Shown one piece after another: positions 45,466-56,100 of a stretch of 64,000 nucleotides of DNA. The first letter of the stretch is position 1. Each line of letters begins with the position of its first letter. Position numbers and translations under genes: made by a program. Source of the stretch: Shinisaurus crocodilurus (lineage: Eukaryota > Chordata > Lepidosauria > Squamata > Shinisauridae); NCBI GenBank assembly GCA_021292165.1, contig CM037876.1, positions 107,656,324-107,720,323 on the forward strand, in the 5' to 3' direction. The notes below the pieces were generated by a model. It ran no database searches. It was not told the origin of the DNA and saw only the letters and a list, made by a program, of their open reading frames with translations.

Positions 45466-46248
45466 CTGGAAGTAACCCAAAAGTTATTCAGAACAAATAT
45501 AAACTTGTATTAAAAGTTTTCACAAATACTTCTGAAGGATCATCCTCTCAGTTCACAGCCAGTGGATCCTCTTCTCAGTTTACTTTAACAGCTGTTAAGT
45601 GGTTAAGAAAGAGTTGATGTAGTAAACAGCCACTGATAAAAAAGATGACGACTTTTTTTTCTATTTCTAACTTGGTACAATTACTGCCTTTGGTCAGCGT
45701 AAATAACTTTGGTCCTGAACCAGCCTTTACACACGTGCAAACAAAGGTTCACCACCCATCAGACCAACACAGTGCAAGGTGTGTGTGTGTGTGTGTGTGT
45801 AAAGAATGCCCACAGGGCAGACAGGGTCTCTCAACCCTTATCAGAGGGTTGAAATTTCCCAGGCCTCATCCTGGGTGCTTGAAAGATACTGGAAGATATC
45901 AGGTTATTAAGTGTTAAGTGCCTACTGCAGCCACTTTGCACCTAGCCCCTTTTGGTTGTCAGCCCTTAGGCTAGCAATCTGTGAGTGATCTACACTCTGA
46001 ATGAGAATGTCAGTCACTGCAACTACCGGTAATCCCTTTTTTCTGGAAAAATATCTGGGGAAAAAAAACATGCCCAGCATGACCAGGCCACTGTACACAC
46101 CAAAATGTAGACATTCCAGGCTGCCTGAGTATGATGCTAAGCAGGTACTGTAGAAATCAGCTGGAGGATGCATCTTCAGGTCCTCTCAAGCTATTGACTG
46201 GTCTGTTTGAATGTCTCTCTCTAGGAGCTGCCAGCCCCCATATAAATA

Positions 46249-46669
46249 CAGTAATACCTTGGATTGCAAGTAACTTGGTTTGAGAGCGTTTTGCAAGACA
46301 AGCAAATGTTTAAATATACCGTATTTTTCCGTCTATAAGACGCCCCCATGTATAAGACGCCCCCCACTGGGCAGTTTCACAACCGTGCGGTTCTCTCCTC
46401 GGCTTACTTCCGTGTATAAGACGACCCTCAATTTTTAGTCTAACAATTTTAGGAAAAAGTATAGTCTTATACATGGAAAAATACTGTATTTATTTATTTT
46501 TTTTTACTTGATATACAAGCGATGTCTTGCAATACAAGTACTGTAGTACGGCTTAAATTAAAAATCTCTGTATAAATTTTTTTGGGGGGATTTCATTTTG
46601 ATATAAGAGTGTTTTGGATTACAAGCATGTTTCCGGAACGAATTATGCTCTCAATCCAAGGCATGACTG
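46249..46669. mobile_element. TA-duplicating palindromic MITE, copy 3, split by another MITE
   Basis: Same family as 34349, with TA on both sides. It is longer than the others only because a 168-bp element has inserted at 46319-46486. Confidence 0.87.
46319..46486. mobile_element. Nested MITE, CCGTATTTTTCC ends (168 bp)
   Basis: Ends CCGTATTTTTCCGT and ATGGAAAAATACTG, flanked by TA at 46317-46318 and 46487-46488. It contains repeated TATAAGACG words. It lies inside the MITE at 46249-46669 and is therefore younger than that copy. Confidence 0.85.
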
Positions 46670-46825
46670 TACCTGTGATTGTGGGGGGAATTTTTTTTTG
46701 TCTTCCTGTGGATAACAAAGAGGCACTGGCCTAAGTTATGCCAGAGAGCTCCAGGTGTGGGCCTCATCCTTCCCTACCACTTGAAAGCTGTTTTGATGAG
46801 TTATTTTTAAAATGTTAGGAACATA

Positions 46826-48429
46826 TAGTGCCTTGCAGAAGAATTCACACACCCCCTTGACTTTTCCACATTTTGTTGTGTTACAACCTGGAATTGAAAT
46901 GATTTAATTTGCATTGTTACCACTTGATGTACACAAGATACTCAACACTGTGAAGATGCAAAATATTTTTTATTGTGGCACAAAAGTTAAGTAAACAAAA
47001 ACAAACGGGCACTTGTTGGTTGTATAAGTATTCACCCCGCCGAGTCATTACTTCATGGAAGCACCTTTGGCAGCAATTATAACGAGTCTTCTTGGGGAAG
47101 TCTCTATCAGCTTCGTGCATCTGGATCCTACAGTGTTTGCCCATTCTTCCTGGCAAAATTGCTCCAGCTCTGTCAGGTTGGATGGGGACCGCTGGTGAAC
47201 AGCAACTTTCAAGTCTTGCCACAGATTCTCAGTTGGATTGAGGTCTGGGCATTGACTGGGCCATTCTAAGACTTTCAGGTTCTTGTTTTTAAACCACTCC
47301 AGTGTTGCTTTGGCTGTGTGTTTAGGGTCATTGTCCTGCTGGAAGGTGAACCTCTGACCCAGTCCAAGGTCCCTTGCGGACTGAAACAGGTTTTCCTCTA
47401 GAATTGCCCAGTATTTGGCTCCATCCATCCTACCCTAAATCCTGACCAGTTTCCCAGTCCCTGCTGAGGAAAAGCATCCCCACAACATGATGCTGCCACC
47501 ACCATGTTCTTAAGGCAATGCGCACTGTTGGCTTTGCACCACACATAGTGTTTTGCGGCAAGGCCAAAAAGTTCATCAGACCAGAGAACCTTTTTTCTAC
47601 ATGTTTGCTGTGTCTCCCACATGCCTTTTTGCAAACTCCAAATGGAATTTAATATGGGTATGTTTCAACAACGGCTTTCTTCTCACCATTCTTCCAGAAA
47701 GCCCAGCTTTGAGTGATAGTTGCCCCATGGACGGTTTCTCCCATCCCAGCAGCGGATTTCTCCAGCTCCTTCAGGGTTACCATTGGCCTCTTGGTTGATT
47801 CTCTAATGCCCTACTTACCCGGTCACTGAGTTTTGGTGGACGGCCTTCTCTAGACAGAGTCACAATTGAGCCATATCCTTTCCATTTTGTAATAATGGAT
47901 TTAATGGTGCTCTGGGGGGATGTTCAGTTTGGGATTTTTTTTATAACCCAGCCCTGACTGGTGCTTCTGCACAACTTGATCCCGGAGCTGTTTAGATAGC
48001 TCCTTGGTCTTCATGATGCTGTTTGTTTCCATATGCTCTCCAAAAAACTCTGGGGCCTTCCAGAAACAGGTGCATTCAATCTGAGATCATGTGGCACTGG
48101 AATAGCACATAGGTAGACGCCATTCAACTCCTTACAGTACAGTATGTGACTTCTGGAGGTGGTGGGTTGCACCAGAGCTTATTTAGGCTTATTTAGGTAC
48201 CGGTATTTAGCACAGGGGCTGAATACTTATGCAACCAACAAGTGCCAGTTTGTTTTTGTTCACTTAACTTTTGTGCCACAATAAAAATATTTTGCACCTT
48301 CACAGTGTTGAGTATCTTCTTGTATACATCAAGTGGTAACAATGCCAATTAAATCCATTTCAATTCCAGGTTGTAACAGAACAAAATGCGGAAAAGTCAA
48401 AGGGGGGTGAATACTTCTACAAGGCACTG
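46826..48429 (-). mobile_element. Tc1-like DNA transposon with about 210-bp inverted repeats
   Basis: Left end TAGTGCCTTGCAGAAG and right end CTTCTACAAGGCACTG are flanked by TA (46824-46825, 48430-48431). Inverted repeats extend to about 47038 on the left and from about 48222 on the right, with roughly 10 percent mismatch. The 1604-bp length fits Tc1. Confidence 0.93.
47048..48015 (-). pseudogene. Tc1 transposase pseudogene
   Basis: The plausible start is MKTKELSKQLRDQVVQKH at about 48015, the helix-turn-helix part that binds the inverted repeats. Downstream, the minus strand shows LWSDE (first catalytic Asp), FQQDNDPKHTA (second Asp) and PDLNPTENLWQDLK (Glu), the DDE triad of Tc1. Stops and frameshifts break the reading frame between about 47430 and 48000. 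Only the last third, 47048-47428, is a long open stretch. It is inactive. Confidence 0.92.
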
Positions 48430-48544
48430 TAGGATGCTACCTTATATTGTGTCGGAGCATGGGTCTAACTAGCCCAACATTATCGACGATAACCCACACT
48501 CAAGGGTTGAGTATGGTTGAGTGTGGGTTGTTGTTGAACTGTGG

Positions 48545-48785
48545 GTTTATTTATTTATGATATTGATACCCTGCCTTTTTTCTTGCAAGGAACGGAAGGT
48601 GGCTTACATAATAATCCTCCTCCTCTCCATTTTATCCTCACAACAACCCTGTGAGGTAGGTTAGGCTGAGAGTCAGTGACTGGCCTGAAGTCACCCAGTA
48701 AGCTTCATGGTCGAATGGGGACTAGAACCTGGGTCTCCCAAGTCTCAGTCCAACACTCTAACCACTACGCCACACTGGCTCTCAC
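48545..48785 (-). mobile_element. tRNA-derived SINE (Sauria/ACA-like layout)
   Basis: Minus strand: GAGCCAGTGTGGCGTAGTGG, then TTAGAGTGTTGG (A-box region), then GGTTCTAGTCCCC (B box). A body with CCTCACAGGGTTGTTGTGAG follows, and an AT-rich ATAAATAAA end. The anticodon-arm geometry of a true tRNA is degraded. The subfamily name is inference. Confidence 0.75.
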
Positions 48786-48939
48786 AATGGTTGTTGTCAA
48801 AACGTGGGTTATCGTGTTGTCTGGACCCAGCTGCTCTAACAAGCCATGGCTTGTTAACCACAAACAACCCATGAAGAGAACCCATGGTATGTTGTTGGGT
48901 TGTGAACTGTGGGTTGTTCGTCATGGTTTGTTAACTTGG

Positions 48940-49044
48940 CTGGGTTCAGACAACACGATAACCCATGTTTCAACAACAAACCACGGTTCAACAACAACCC
49001 ACACTCAACCCCAAAGTGTGGGTTATCGTGTTGTCTGAACCCAG
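48940..49044. mobile_element. 105-bp MITE with perfect inverted termini
   Basis: The outermost 26 bp at each end are exact reverse complements, beginning CTGGGTTCAGACAACACG and ending TGTCTGAACCCAG. A related, decayed half-copy lies at about 48802-48930 (GTGGGTTATCGTGTTGTCTG). Confidence 0.75.
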
Positions 49045-49517
49045 TCACTGATTGGCAGCAGCTCTCCAAAGTTTCAGGCAGGATTCTTTCCTAGCCCTTC
49101 CTGGAGAAGCTGGGGATTGAACCTGAAACCTTCTGCATCCAAAGCAGGTGCTCTACCACTGAGCTATGGCCCTTCCCCAAACCTGATAAGTGTTAGTTAG
49201 GTAATTTGAATTTTATTTTTAGAGAAACTGGCTATTTCTGAACTTCTCTCTGCTTGGTTCTTTAATAAATATACTCAACTAGAATGTGGAGTTGACTTAA
49301 TTCTTTGCCCAGCCTGGAGCTGACCGTACCCATGTGCTGGACTGCTTGGCAAACATGCTTCCCTGGGTTTTAAGGAGTTTAAAGGAAACTCTGGATAAAG
49401 GGGCCTATCTTTCTCCCTATAAAAATGCCATAAGCCTGGATCCCCGTGTATCCAGGTTATGAGTTATTAGATATTATTATTCATTAAGTTATTAATGCAT
49501 GGGTGGTGGCAGCCTAC

Positions 49518-49637
49518 CTGAGCAATATAAACAAAAGGGTGTCTTGCAGCAAGAGCTATTTGCAAACTTAAACCCAGACCATAGGTTGAAACTCCCACAA
49601 CAGGTCTTTCATGAGCACTTTCTGTTTCGGGGGCTGT
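49518..49637 (-). other. Exon-like open segment in ACOX3 first intron, unassigned
   Basis: A 120-nt block, open for exactly 40 codons, sits between a good acceptor (ATTGCTTCCAG) and donor (CAGGTAGGC). It reads RPVVGVSTYGLGLSLQIALA then ARHPFVYIAQ. No family was recognised. Spliced directly to coding exon 1 it would not be in frame with the ACOX3 start codon. It could be an alternative 5' exon, a captured exon from elsewhere, or chance. Confidence 0.25.
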
Positions 49638-50237
49638 CTGGAAGCAATGCACGGTAAGTGTATCTTGTATGAAATACTTCCTGGTCTGCTTCTGGGTTTA
49701 GAGCTACCATAGCTTAGAGAAGATACCAGAAGTATCTAAGCATTTCTCCCCCTTGATAGAAACTAAGTGCCGCTATGAATATCACAAAAACAAAGATGCC
49801 ACGACATACAGGTTGGGGGAAATGGAGACTTGGAGCAAGGGTGACATGATGCAGTGGTGTCGTGAAGGCAGGGCTCACAGCAACGCAGCGCTGCCACATT
49901 TTGAATTGCATTCCCTGTTCCCTCTGAGCTTCACTGCAATTCTCACAGTAGCTGGGGGGAAATGATTTTTCCCCCAAGCAACAACATATGGCTCCCTGTT
50001 GTAATACAAAGTATTTTGGTCTGGCTCTGTCTTGAATGGGCAGTGAAGACCCATCAGCTTTACAAAGGACCTGCTCCGTGTGGAGAGGAAAACGGCTAGA
50101 AATGGCTTGTTGATACGGATCAACACCGCTGCCTGCAGTTTTGGACTGTTGCTGGGGGCTTAGCTATGGGGACTGCCATGATGATCACCTGCACTTCAAA
50201 ATTTACCACGGCACCACTGCCTGGCATTGCACTAGAT

Positions 50238-50373
50238 CAGGGCTCTCCAACCTTGGGTCCCCAGATGCTGCTGGCCTACAGCTCCCAGCATACCCAGCCA
50301 GCATGGCTAATGGCAAGGGATTCTGGGAGCTGTAGTCCAGCGACATCTGGGGACCCAAGGTTGGAGAGCCCTG
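50238..50373. mobile_element. hAT-like fold-back MITE, copy 10 (GCTCTCC subfamily)
   Basis: Ends CAGGGCTCTCCAACCTTGGG and GGAGAGCCCTG with two long arms, close to copy 9. The target duplication is not clear. Confidence 0.85.
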
Positions 50374-50393
50374 AGGTCCCTTATGCTAGTGCA

Positions 50394-50906
50394 CAGGTCC
50401 CCAACCTTTTTGGATCTGTGGACACACTTGGGAATTTGAGAAACTGCTGTGGGCATCACCACAAAATGGCTCCCACGGAGGAAGTGGCTAGTTACATAAT
50501 GGATGCTGGGTGGCCTGGCTAGTAAAAAGTGATCTAAAGAAAGAAGTGTGTGTGTGGAAAGTGAGGCTAGAGGCTGGGAGGAAGGGTGAAACAGCAAGGC
50601 AAAGGAGTAGAGAAAGAGCAAGCCTAAACGCTAGGAGAGGGAGAAACAGTGAATTAAAGAGGAGTGGGGAATAGCAAGGCTAGAGGCTGGGCATGAGTGG
50701 GGAATAGCAAGGAAAAGGGGTAGAGGGGAGAGAAGGCACAAGGGCAGAGGCTAGACAGGGAGAGAAAAAAAGACTGCCCTAACATTTCCCAAGGGTTTTC
50801 TTAAAACTATTTTTTTTAAGGGGGCAGGGAGGGGAGAGCTTCGTGCGCGCCATGGGAGGTTCCCACGGGTGCCGTGGTGCCACAGGTGTCATGTCTGGGA
50901 CCCCTG
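50394..50906. mobile_element. Non-autonomous hAT element, CAGGTCCCCAACC ends (513 bp)
   Basis: A longer relative of 27419-27804, with the interior partly duplicated (AGAGGCTGGG and AGCAAGGC words repeat). Flanks GCTAGTGCA and GCCAGTGCA nearly match. Confidence 0.75.
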
Positions 50907-50999
50907 CGCCAGTGCAATGGAATTTAAGTTAGCACTGATGTCCAGTTGGATCCTGCCCAATGTGTTCAGTGGGGCTTGCTCCCAAGTAAACGTGCCTAG

Positions 51000-51680
51000 G
51001 ATTGCAGCGTGAGTGGGCAATCTAGTGAGCACAGAAACCACCACGTTTTGAGATGGGAAACGCCGGGTGCTTTTACATCCCCTTCCCTTCCCCTCCTTTT
51101 CCCCAAGGCCTCTTTCCGTGTTTCCAGCAAGCTGCAAGGTATTTGCTTTCCCAATGGCGGCACCCAAGAGCAACTCACTACCGGACTGGGAAAAGCGTCC
51201 TCCTCCGTCAGCGGTGACGCCCTACAAGGTCCGCTGTTAGTGCGATGAAGCCAGAAATACCAGGATTTCCACGCCTCTCGTGTGCCTTCCAGACAGTGCG
51301 AGACTCACTCATGCCTTTCCACACAGGAGGGAGGGAGAGAAGGAAGATGGGAGGGAGGCGAAGGCGCTTCTTCTTGCCCTCCTTCTGGGTAATTTACCTG
51401 CTCCCCCCCCCCCCGTTCGCGAGCAACGCAACAAGCAAACTCGCAGGGAGAATCCACCCCTCCTCTCCCTGCTCCCCCCTCAGCCCAGCCTCCTGCGTCG
51501 CGTCACCGGCCATAAACTTATAATGGGAGACTGACAAACTCCTTCCGAGTCTCATTTTTCATTCGACGCATTCGCGGGCAAAAGCGCGCTGCGTCTCTCT
51601 GCAAATCCGTGGAGCGCAAGGCTGCTGCACGCAGGAGAGCGGCGTCCGCTTTGGGCCTGGGAAAGGGTCTAAGGCCGGCG
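51000..51680. promoter_or_regulatory. ACOX3: GC-rich block, likely ACOX3 promoter and first exon
   Basis: CpG-bearing sequence without TATA, between the last ACOX3 intron repeats and TRMT44. The ACOX3 non-coding first exon should lie here. Minus-strand donor-like GTGAGT words occur near 51170-51175 and 51300-51310, but a unique exon cannot be chosen from sequence. The position is inferred from gene order and base composition. Confidence 0.5.
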
Positions 51681-51685
51681 CCGGC

Positions 51686-51812
51686 AACTTGTGGCCCTCC
51701 AGATTTATTTTGGCCTACAACTCCCATCAGCTCTAGGCACAACTAATGGTGAGGGATGATGGGAGTTGTAGGGTGGAACCTATGAAGGGCCGCAAGTTGC
51801 CCATCCCTAGCA
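51686..51812. repeat. Fold-back repeat (hAT MITE-like)
   Basis: AACTTGTGGCCCTCCAGAT on the left and GGGCCGCAAGTTGCCCATCC on the right, with CTACAACTCCCATCA paired to TGATGGGAGTTGTAG in the middle. No coding content. Confidence 0.6.
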
Positions 51813-52520
51813 AGGGGACACATTTAACTAGATTGACCGTTGCTGAAATCTAGGGGTGTGGGTTGTATGGGGAATTTTGGACGGGAAATCCAGATCAGCC
51901 ACTGAAAGGAAGGCGGAGGGGGTGGAATAGCTGCCACTACAGCATTTTAAAGCACAATTTAGCAACTGCTATTTCCCACCCCGTCTGCAAGAGTTTTAAA
52001 AGGGGAAATGCAAATGAGGGAGGGATGCTTTTGCGTTCAAAATCTCTTCACTGCACCGGCAGGAATTTTCTAATTTCTCCCGCAGGCTGGGTGGGCCGAT
52101 TTTGATTGGGGGGGGGGGGAGCCCAGTTGGAAAATGTCAATCCACTCCGCTCCCCAGTTGGAACAGACTAAAACGACGGACTGAAAGGGGAAATAGAACT
52201 GGGTATCATCAGCATACTGATGCATTGACAGGCTGGCTTTCTTTTTTTAATTAAAAATCTCTTAAAATGACACGAAATAATGCCGCAGCCAGAAAGAGCA
52301 CGCTTTTTCTTGCTACCTTTTGTTTCGGGGTGGAGTTGCGGGAGACACGTTGCTGCTTAATCATGGTTATGTTAAAATTGTGGGTTTCTGATTTCCATGG
52401 GGAAAATTTAAAAAAAAAATGCTTCTCCAATGAAAGCCCGGAAACCCCCTACACAGACACCGAAGCGTGTCACTGCACTCTCTCTTATCTCTGTGAAGGT
52501 GTCCCACCCATACTTGGACG

Positions 52521-52528
52521 TGACGTCA
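52521..52528 (+). promoter_or_regulatory. Consensus CRE (TGACGTCA) upstream of TRMT44
   Basis: A perfect palindromic CREB/ATF site 41 bp before the TRMT44 ATG, in TATA-less GC-rich sequence. Such sites are common close to transcription starts of housekeeping genes; use here is inferred. Confidence 0.5.
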
Positions 52529-52569
52529 CCTCCCGCGCCTGCTAGCCTCGGCCGCACTCGTTCTGCGTC

Positions 52570-52927
52570 ATGGAGCTGCTGGGGGAAGCTCGTCTTGCGG
52601 ACCCGCTCCGGCTGCTTCCCGGGGGCTTCTGGGCGGCCGTGAACGTGTGGCTGGAGAAGCCCCAGGTGTCCAACAAGCGGCTGTGCGGCGCCCGCTTGGA
52701 GGATGCCCGGAGGGTCGCCCGGCCTCGGCTCGGAACAGAGGGGAAGGGGACCGCCGCAGACCCCCGGGCGTCGGTGCTGGCGGCTGCTTGGGAAGCCTTC
52801 CGCTGCCGCGAGGACTATGAGTCGCTCGGCCTCGAAGGCCCCGCGGAAGAGGAGCTGGAGGTGGTGCTGAGGACCCTCGTGCCCAAAGGCAGCCCTCCCG
52901 CGCCCACTAAGGAGATGGTGGTAAAAG
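52570..52927 (+). CDS. TRMT44: TRMT44 exon 1 (coding part)
   Basis: ATG at 52570-52572; ends at the donor AAAG|GTGACT. The open frame continues into the intron to 53343, but the homology stops at TKEMVVK, and the split Asp codon is completed by exon 2. The GC content is very high and the middle of the exon (a poorly conserved spacer) is shorter than in human. Confidence 0.93.
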
Positions 52928-55159
52928 GTGACTTGACGGGGGAAAGCGCCGGGCGGCGGCCTCGCTCTGCCTTGAGGTTCTCCAGAGCGAGCTTGGAGCT
53001 TCTGCGGTGCGAGGTGCAACTTAGAGCTTCCTCTGTTGGTTGGCAGAAAATGGAGCTGTGGCAGAGATCCTCCTGGTTATTGCTATGGGCGATAGTTTTC
53101 TATGTCGCTGCGACTCAACTAATCGAAATACTACAGGACAGTGTTCATAGTGGCCCTTTGTGCGTCTTAAAACATGCTGGGGGGCTCAGTGTAGAAAGCT
53201 CACGGACTGTGCTGTGGCTGTACAGATGGGAAATTATGTATCAGGCCTTGCTAGGAAAGGGCTTGAGCATCAAATCGCAAGTATTATATTCTCTTCGCAC
53301 ATTACTGCAAGGGTCAGGCCCCTGTATTTCCACTGCAGATTGACTGTAGTGGTAATACTTGAATGTATGTGTGTGCAAGGTGGGGGAAGCATGTACCATG
53401 TATTTTCATATTTTCATATATATCATTCTCATATGTATATATGGATGTATACATTTCATATCTGTTATTTGAATCTGATAAATTAAATTCCACATTCTAT
53501 TTTATTTTATTTTTTTAATTATTTGTTTTTGTTGAAATTCACAATAGAAAAATAAATAAAAAGACTAAGTCTAGGTTGTGAGCATGTAGTCTCTGGCATT
53601 TCATTTGTTATGAATTCTCTGTGGCCTTCAGCAGATCACTTCCTTTCAGCCTCAACTTCAATCTGCAATAAAGGAATAATAATTATAATAATAGGCTACC
53701 TCACAAGGTTATTGTAAGGATTACAGCAAGATAATGTATACTGGATACTTTGAACTCAGTGTTATATAAATCCTTTCCAAGGATAACTTGAATAAATAAA
53801 ATTATATTGTTTGTAAATATTACAGATGTCTTTAATGGAGTTGTAACCTTTTTGCCATTGGAGCAAACCCATGAAAGCAAATACAAGGTCAAGAAGTGCA
53901 ATGTTTATCAAATTCGACTTCTGCACATACAAGACAATGAATGGTGGGTTCTGGGAAGATTTTCCCACTCTTTTGTATGCCTTTGTCCTGTGATGATCGG
54001 GTCTTCTAGAATTATTAGTGTGTGTGGTCCCAGGTTAGACTGATTACCTAAATTATATGGATAACAATATTTCTTTTAACATTTGTTGGAGTTTTCCGTT
54101 TATGTGGTTCAGTTTGTGAAGCTTCTCTTTTTTAAAATAGCCAGGTTTAGAACTTGCCCCTGGGAGCACATAGTGCATAAGTGTTTTGATTTCCATTAAA
54201 TGTTTTGGACACGGGATACTTCAAAGGCTGCCTCCTTCTATATGAGCCTGCCCACTCTGTAAGATCTGCCAAAGCGGGAGGGGGCTCGTCTCAGCATCCC
54301 AGCAATGGTGGAGGCATGATTGTTCCGGGATGCCTGAGAGGGCCTTCTCTGTGTGTCTGCCCAAACTGTGGGATACTCTTACCCAGGAAGTTTGTTTGAA
54401 CAAAAGTTTTTGTTTCAGCAAACATTTTGACCTGTAGTTTTAATAAAGTAGTCTTTATCTGCTGCTTCTGTCTGGTTTTTAAGGTTTATGGTGGTATTGA
54501 TTTTTATCTTTTTGTGTGGATGTCTTAAATTGTTGTAAGCTGCCCAAAGCATTGTGATTGCAATGGAAGGGCAGGGTCTAATTCTTTCTAAATCTTTTTT
54601 GTTAAGAAAAGTAGGTGGCATAAGCGCAGCTTATTCTTCTCCTACTGCCATTTAATCTTCTGATAGGAACAAGCACTTGCAAATCTGATTAAAAGAAGCC
54701 TAGGCCCTCAAATTACACCAAAATGTATTCTGTCTCTTTCTTGGAAAGAGGGGTTTAGTTGGTGTAATTAAAATCCACACAGCCATGCCATAAATATGCA
54801 AGAGCCGCTTAACAGAAACAGTTTCCATTTTTGATACTTTCTAATGTAAGCTACAAATAGAGCCATGCTTGATTAGTCTGTGGTGCAATTGAATTAAAAA
54901 TGTTTTATCACTGAACTGATCTGATTTTTTTTTTTTAAGGTCTGTGTCAATTTTATCATCATCTCCAGAAAACTATATTTCAGATGGAATTGTGTATCCT
55001 AAAACATTGTGGCTTGGAAGGGAACTGCTGTCTAAATTGGCTAAATGGTCCACAGAGACCACAAAGCAAGAATTTAAGAGTACACTCTCTCTCATTTCTG
55101 TGGCTAGATACAGCAAAATTTATCAAGATCTAAAGGAAAAATACAAAGAGATTGTAAAG
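52570..55159 (+). CDS. TRMT44: TRMT44, tRNA (uracil-2'-O-)-methyltransferase, 5' part (three exons in the window)
   Basis: Enzyme of the Trm44 family, which uses S-adenosylmethionine to 2'-O-methylate U44 of tRNA-Ser. Exons at 52570-52927, 53826-53943 and 54940-55159 join in phase to give 232 codons of the N-terminal region. Conserved blocks are LPGGFWAAVNVWLEKPQVSN, KRLCGARLE, VVLRTLVPKGSP, FNGVVTFLPLE, NVYQIRLLHIQDNEW, SDGIVYPKTLWLG and FKSTLSLISVARYSK. The SAM-binding domain with its DLGCGNG motif lies in later exons beyond 64000. The protein starts at the first ATG in the GC-rich exon. It is head to head with ACOX3, the same neighbour as in human 4p16, and a Gmr1-type LTR element sits in its third intron. 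Confidence 0.95.
53826..53943 (+). CDS. TRMT44: TRMT44 exon 2
   Basis: 118 nt after the acceptor ATATTACAG. It reads VFNGVVTFLPLEQTHESKY then KKCNVYQIRLLHIQDNE, with the last Trp codon split by the donor TG|GTGGGT. Confidence 0.94.
54200..54420 (+). mobile_element. L2-like LINE fragment, C-terminal end
   Basis: In mixed frames the plus strand reads VPGCLRGPSLC and LLPRKF, with a tail of phenylalanine-rich residues. This resembles the C-terminal end of L2-type polymerases. Short and non-functional. Confidence 0.4.
54940..55159 (+). CDS. TRMT44: TRMT44 exon 3
   Basis: 220 nt after a long T tract ending AAG. It reads SVSILSSSPENYISDGIVYP, KTLWLGRELLSKLAKWSTE and LKEKYKEIVK, ending in phase 0 at donor GTAAAC. 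It aligns to human TRMT44 without gaps over most of its length. Confidence 0.95.
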
Positions 55160-56100
55160 GTAAACAGCAGAACAGATTACCTTTTTTACTTTCAGTTTAT
55201 TTAAAATATATGTGGAAGTAGTCTTAAATTTGTATGCATTTTGAAGAAATGTCTCTCTATTTAACTAGTGTGTTTGTGTCTCTTTGCTCCTCACCCTCTC
55301 CTCATCCACCCAAAAGTGCATCCATCCTGAGGATTTTTTTAATGGGTGCATGCAATCTGCTTATATTCAACATACTAGTGCAGATGTATTCTGTCGGTAC
55401 AAGAGATTGATACTTTGCAATTGCTATATTTGTCAAGTGGTAGCCAGTTTTTAAATACTATAGTTTTTTTTAAGGGTATGGAACCAACCAGAGGGGAGAG
55501 GACCCTGAACTTAATCCTGTGGTCCTGAGGACTTACTGTGAGGTGTGAGTGTTGTTGAACTAATTGGAAACAGTGACCTCAAACTTAATTGATATGTACA
55601 GTAATACCTTGGATTGCAAGTAACGGTTTGAGAGCGTTTTGCAAGACAAGCAAATTTTTAAATATTTAATATTTTTTTATATATATATACAAGTGACGTC
55701 TTGCAATACAAGTACTGTAGTATGGCTTAAATTAAAAATCTCTGTACAATTTTTTTTGGGGGGGATTTCGTTTTGATATAAGAGTGTGTGGAGAAAGCCA
55801 ACCTAAAACCCCTGTCTGACACACACACACTCACCAAGGAGGGGGGAAGGAGGCCTAGGGAGGGGAGACAGCCAGTCTCCACAGATGCAAAAGGGGACAA
55901 ACAACATCTGCATAGAATCACCCCAGGGGGGAAGGCAGGAAGCATCTCTAGGTTCTTCAATGCTCTCGTATATCAGCCCCATCTACATAAGACTTGAATT
56001 CCTTGCCAGAGCAGACACTTCGGCACCATAAGAAAGGGCCATTCAACACTACAGGATGGGACCATTAAGCAAGTGGCTTCAAAGGGACCCCACCCCACAG

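Larger units (their letters stand above)
48430..49172 (-). mobile_element. tRNA-derived SINE split by nested repeats
   Basis: On the minus strand, 49172 to about 49046 reads GGGCCATAGCTCAGTGGTAG and then GGTTCAATCCCC, the A and B boxes of a tRNA-like promoter, followed by a SINE body. The body stops at about 49045 and resumes at 48486-48430 (GGGCTAGTTAGACCCATG and on to ATAAGGTAGCATCC). The 560 bp between hold a hairpin MITE and another SINE, so at least two later insertions landed here. The lower end abuts the Tc1 element. Confidence 0.65.

Noticed and set aside
49100..49172. Functional tRNA gene on the minus strand
   Set aside because: A and B boxes are present but the arms do not form a proper cloverleaf, and a SINE body follows.
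52408..53019. A 203-codon minus-strand open frame over TRMT44 exon 1
   Set aside because: It is a shadow in GC-rich coding sequence. The plus strand carries the conserved TRMT44 blocks with a proper donor.
52928..53343. Continuation of the TRMT44 exon 1 frame to a 257-codon ORF
   Set aside because: Homology ends at the GTGACT donor, and exon 2 completes the split codon exactly. The extension is intron read-through.
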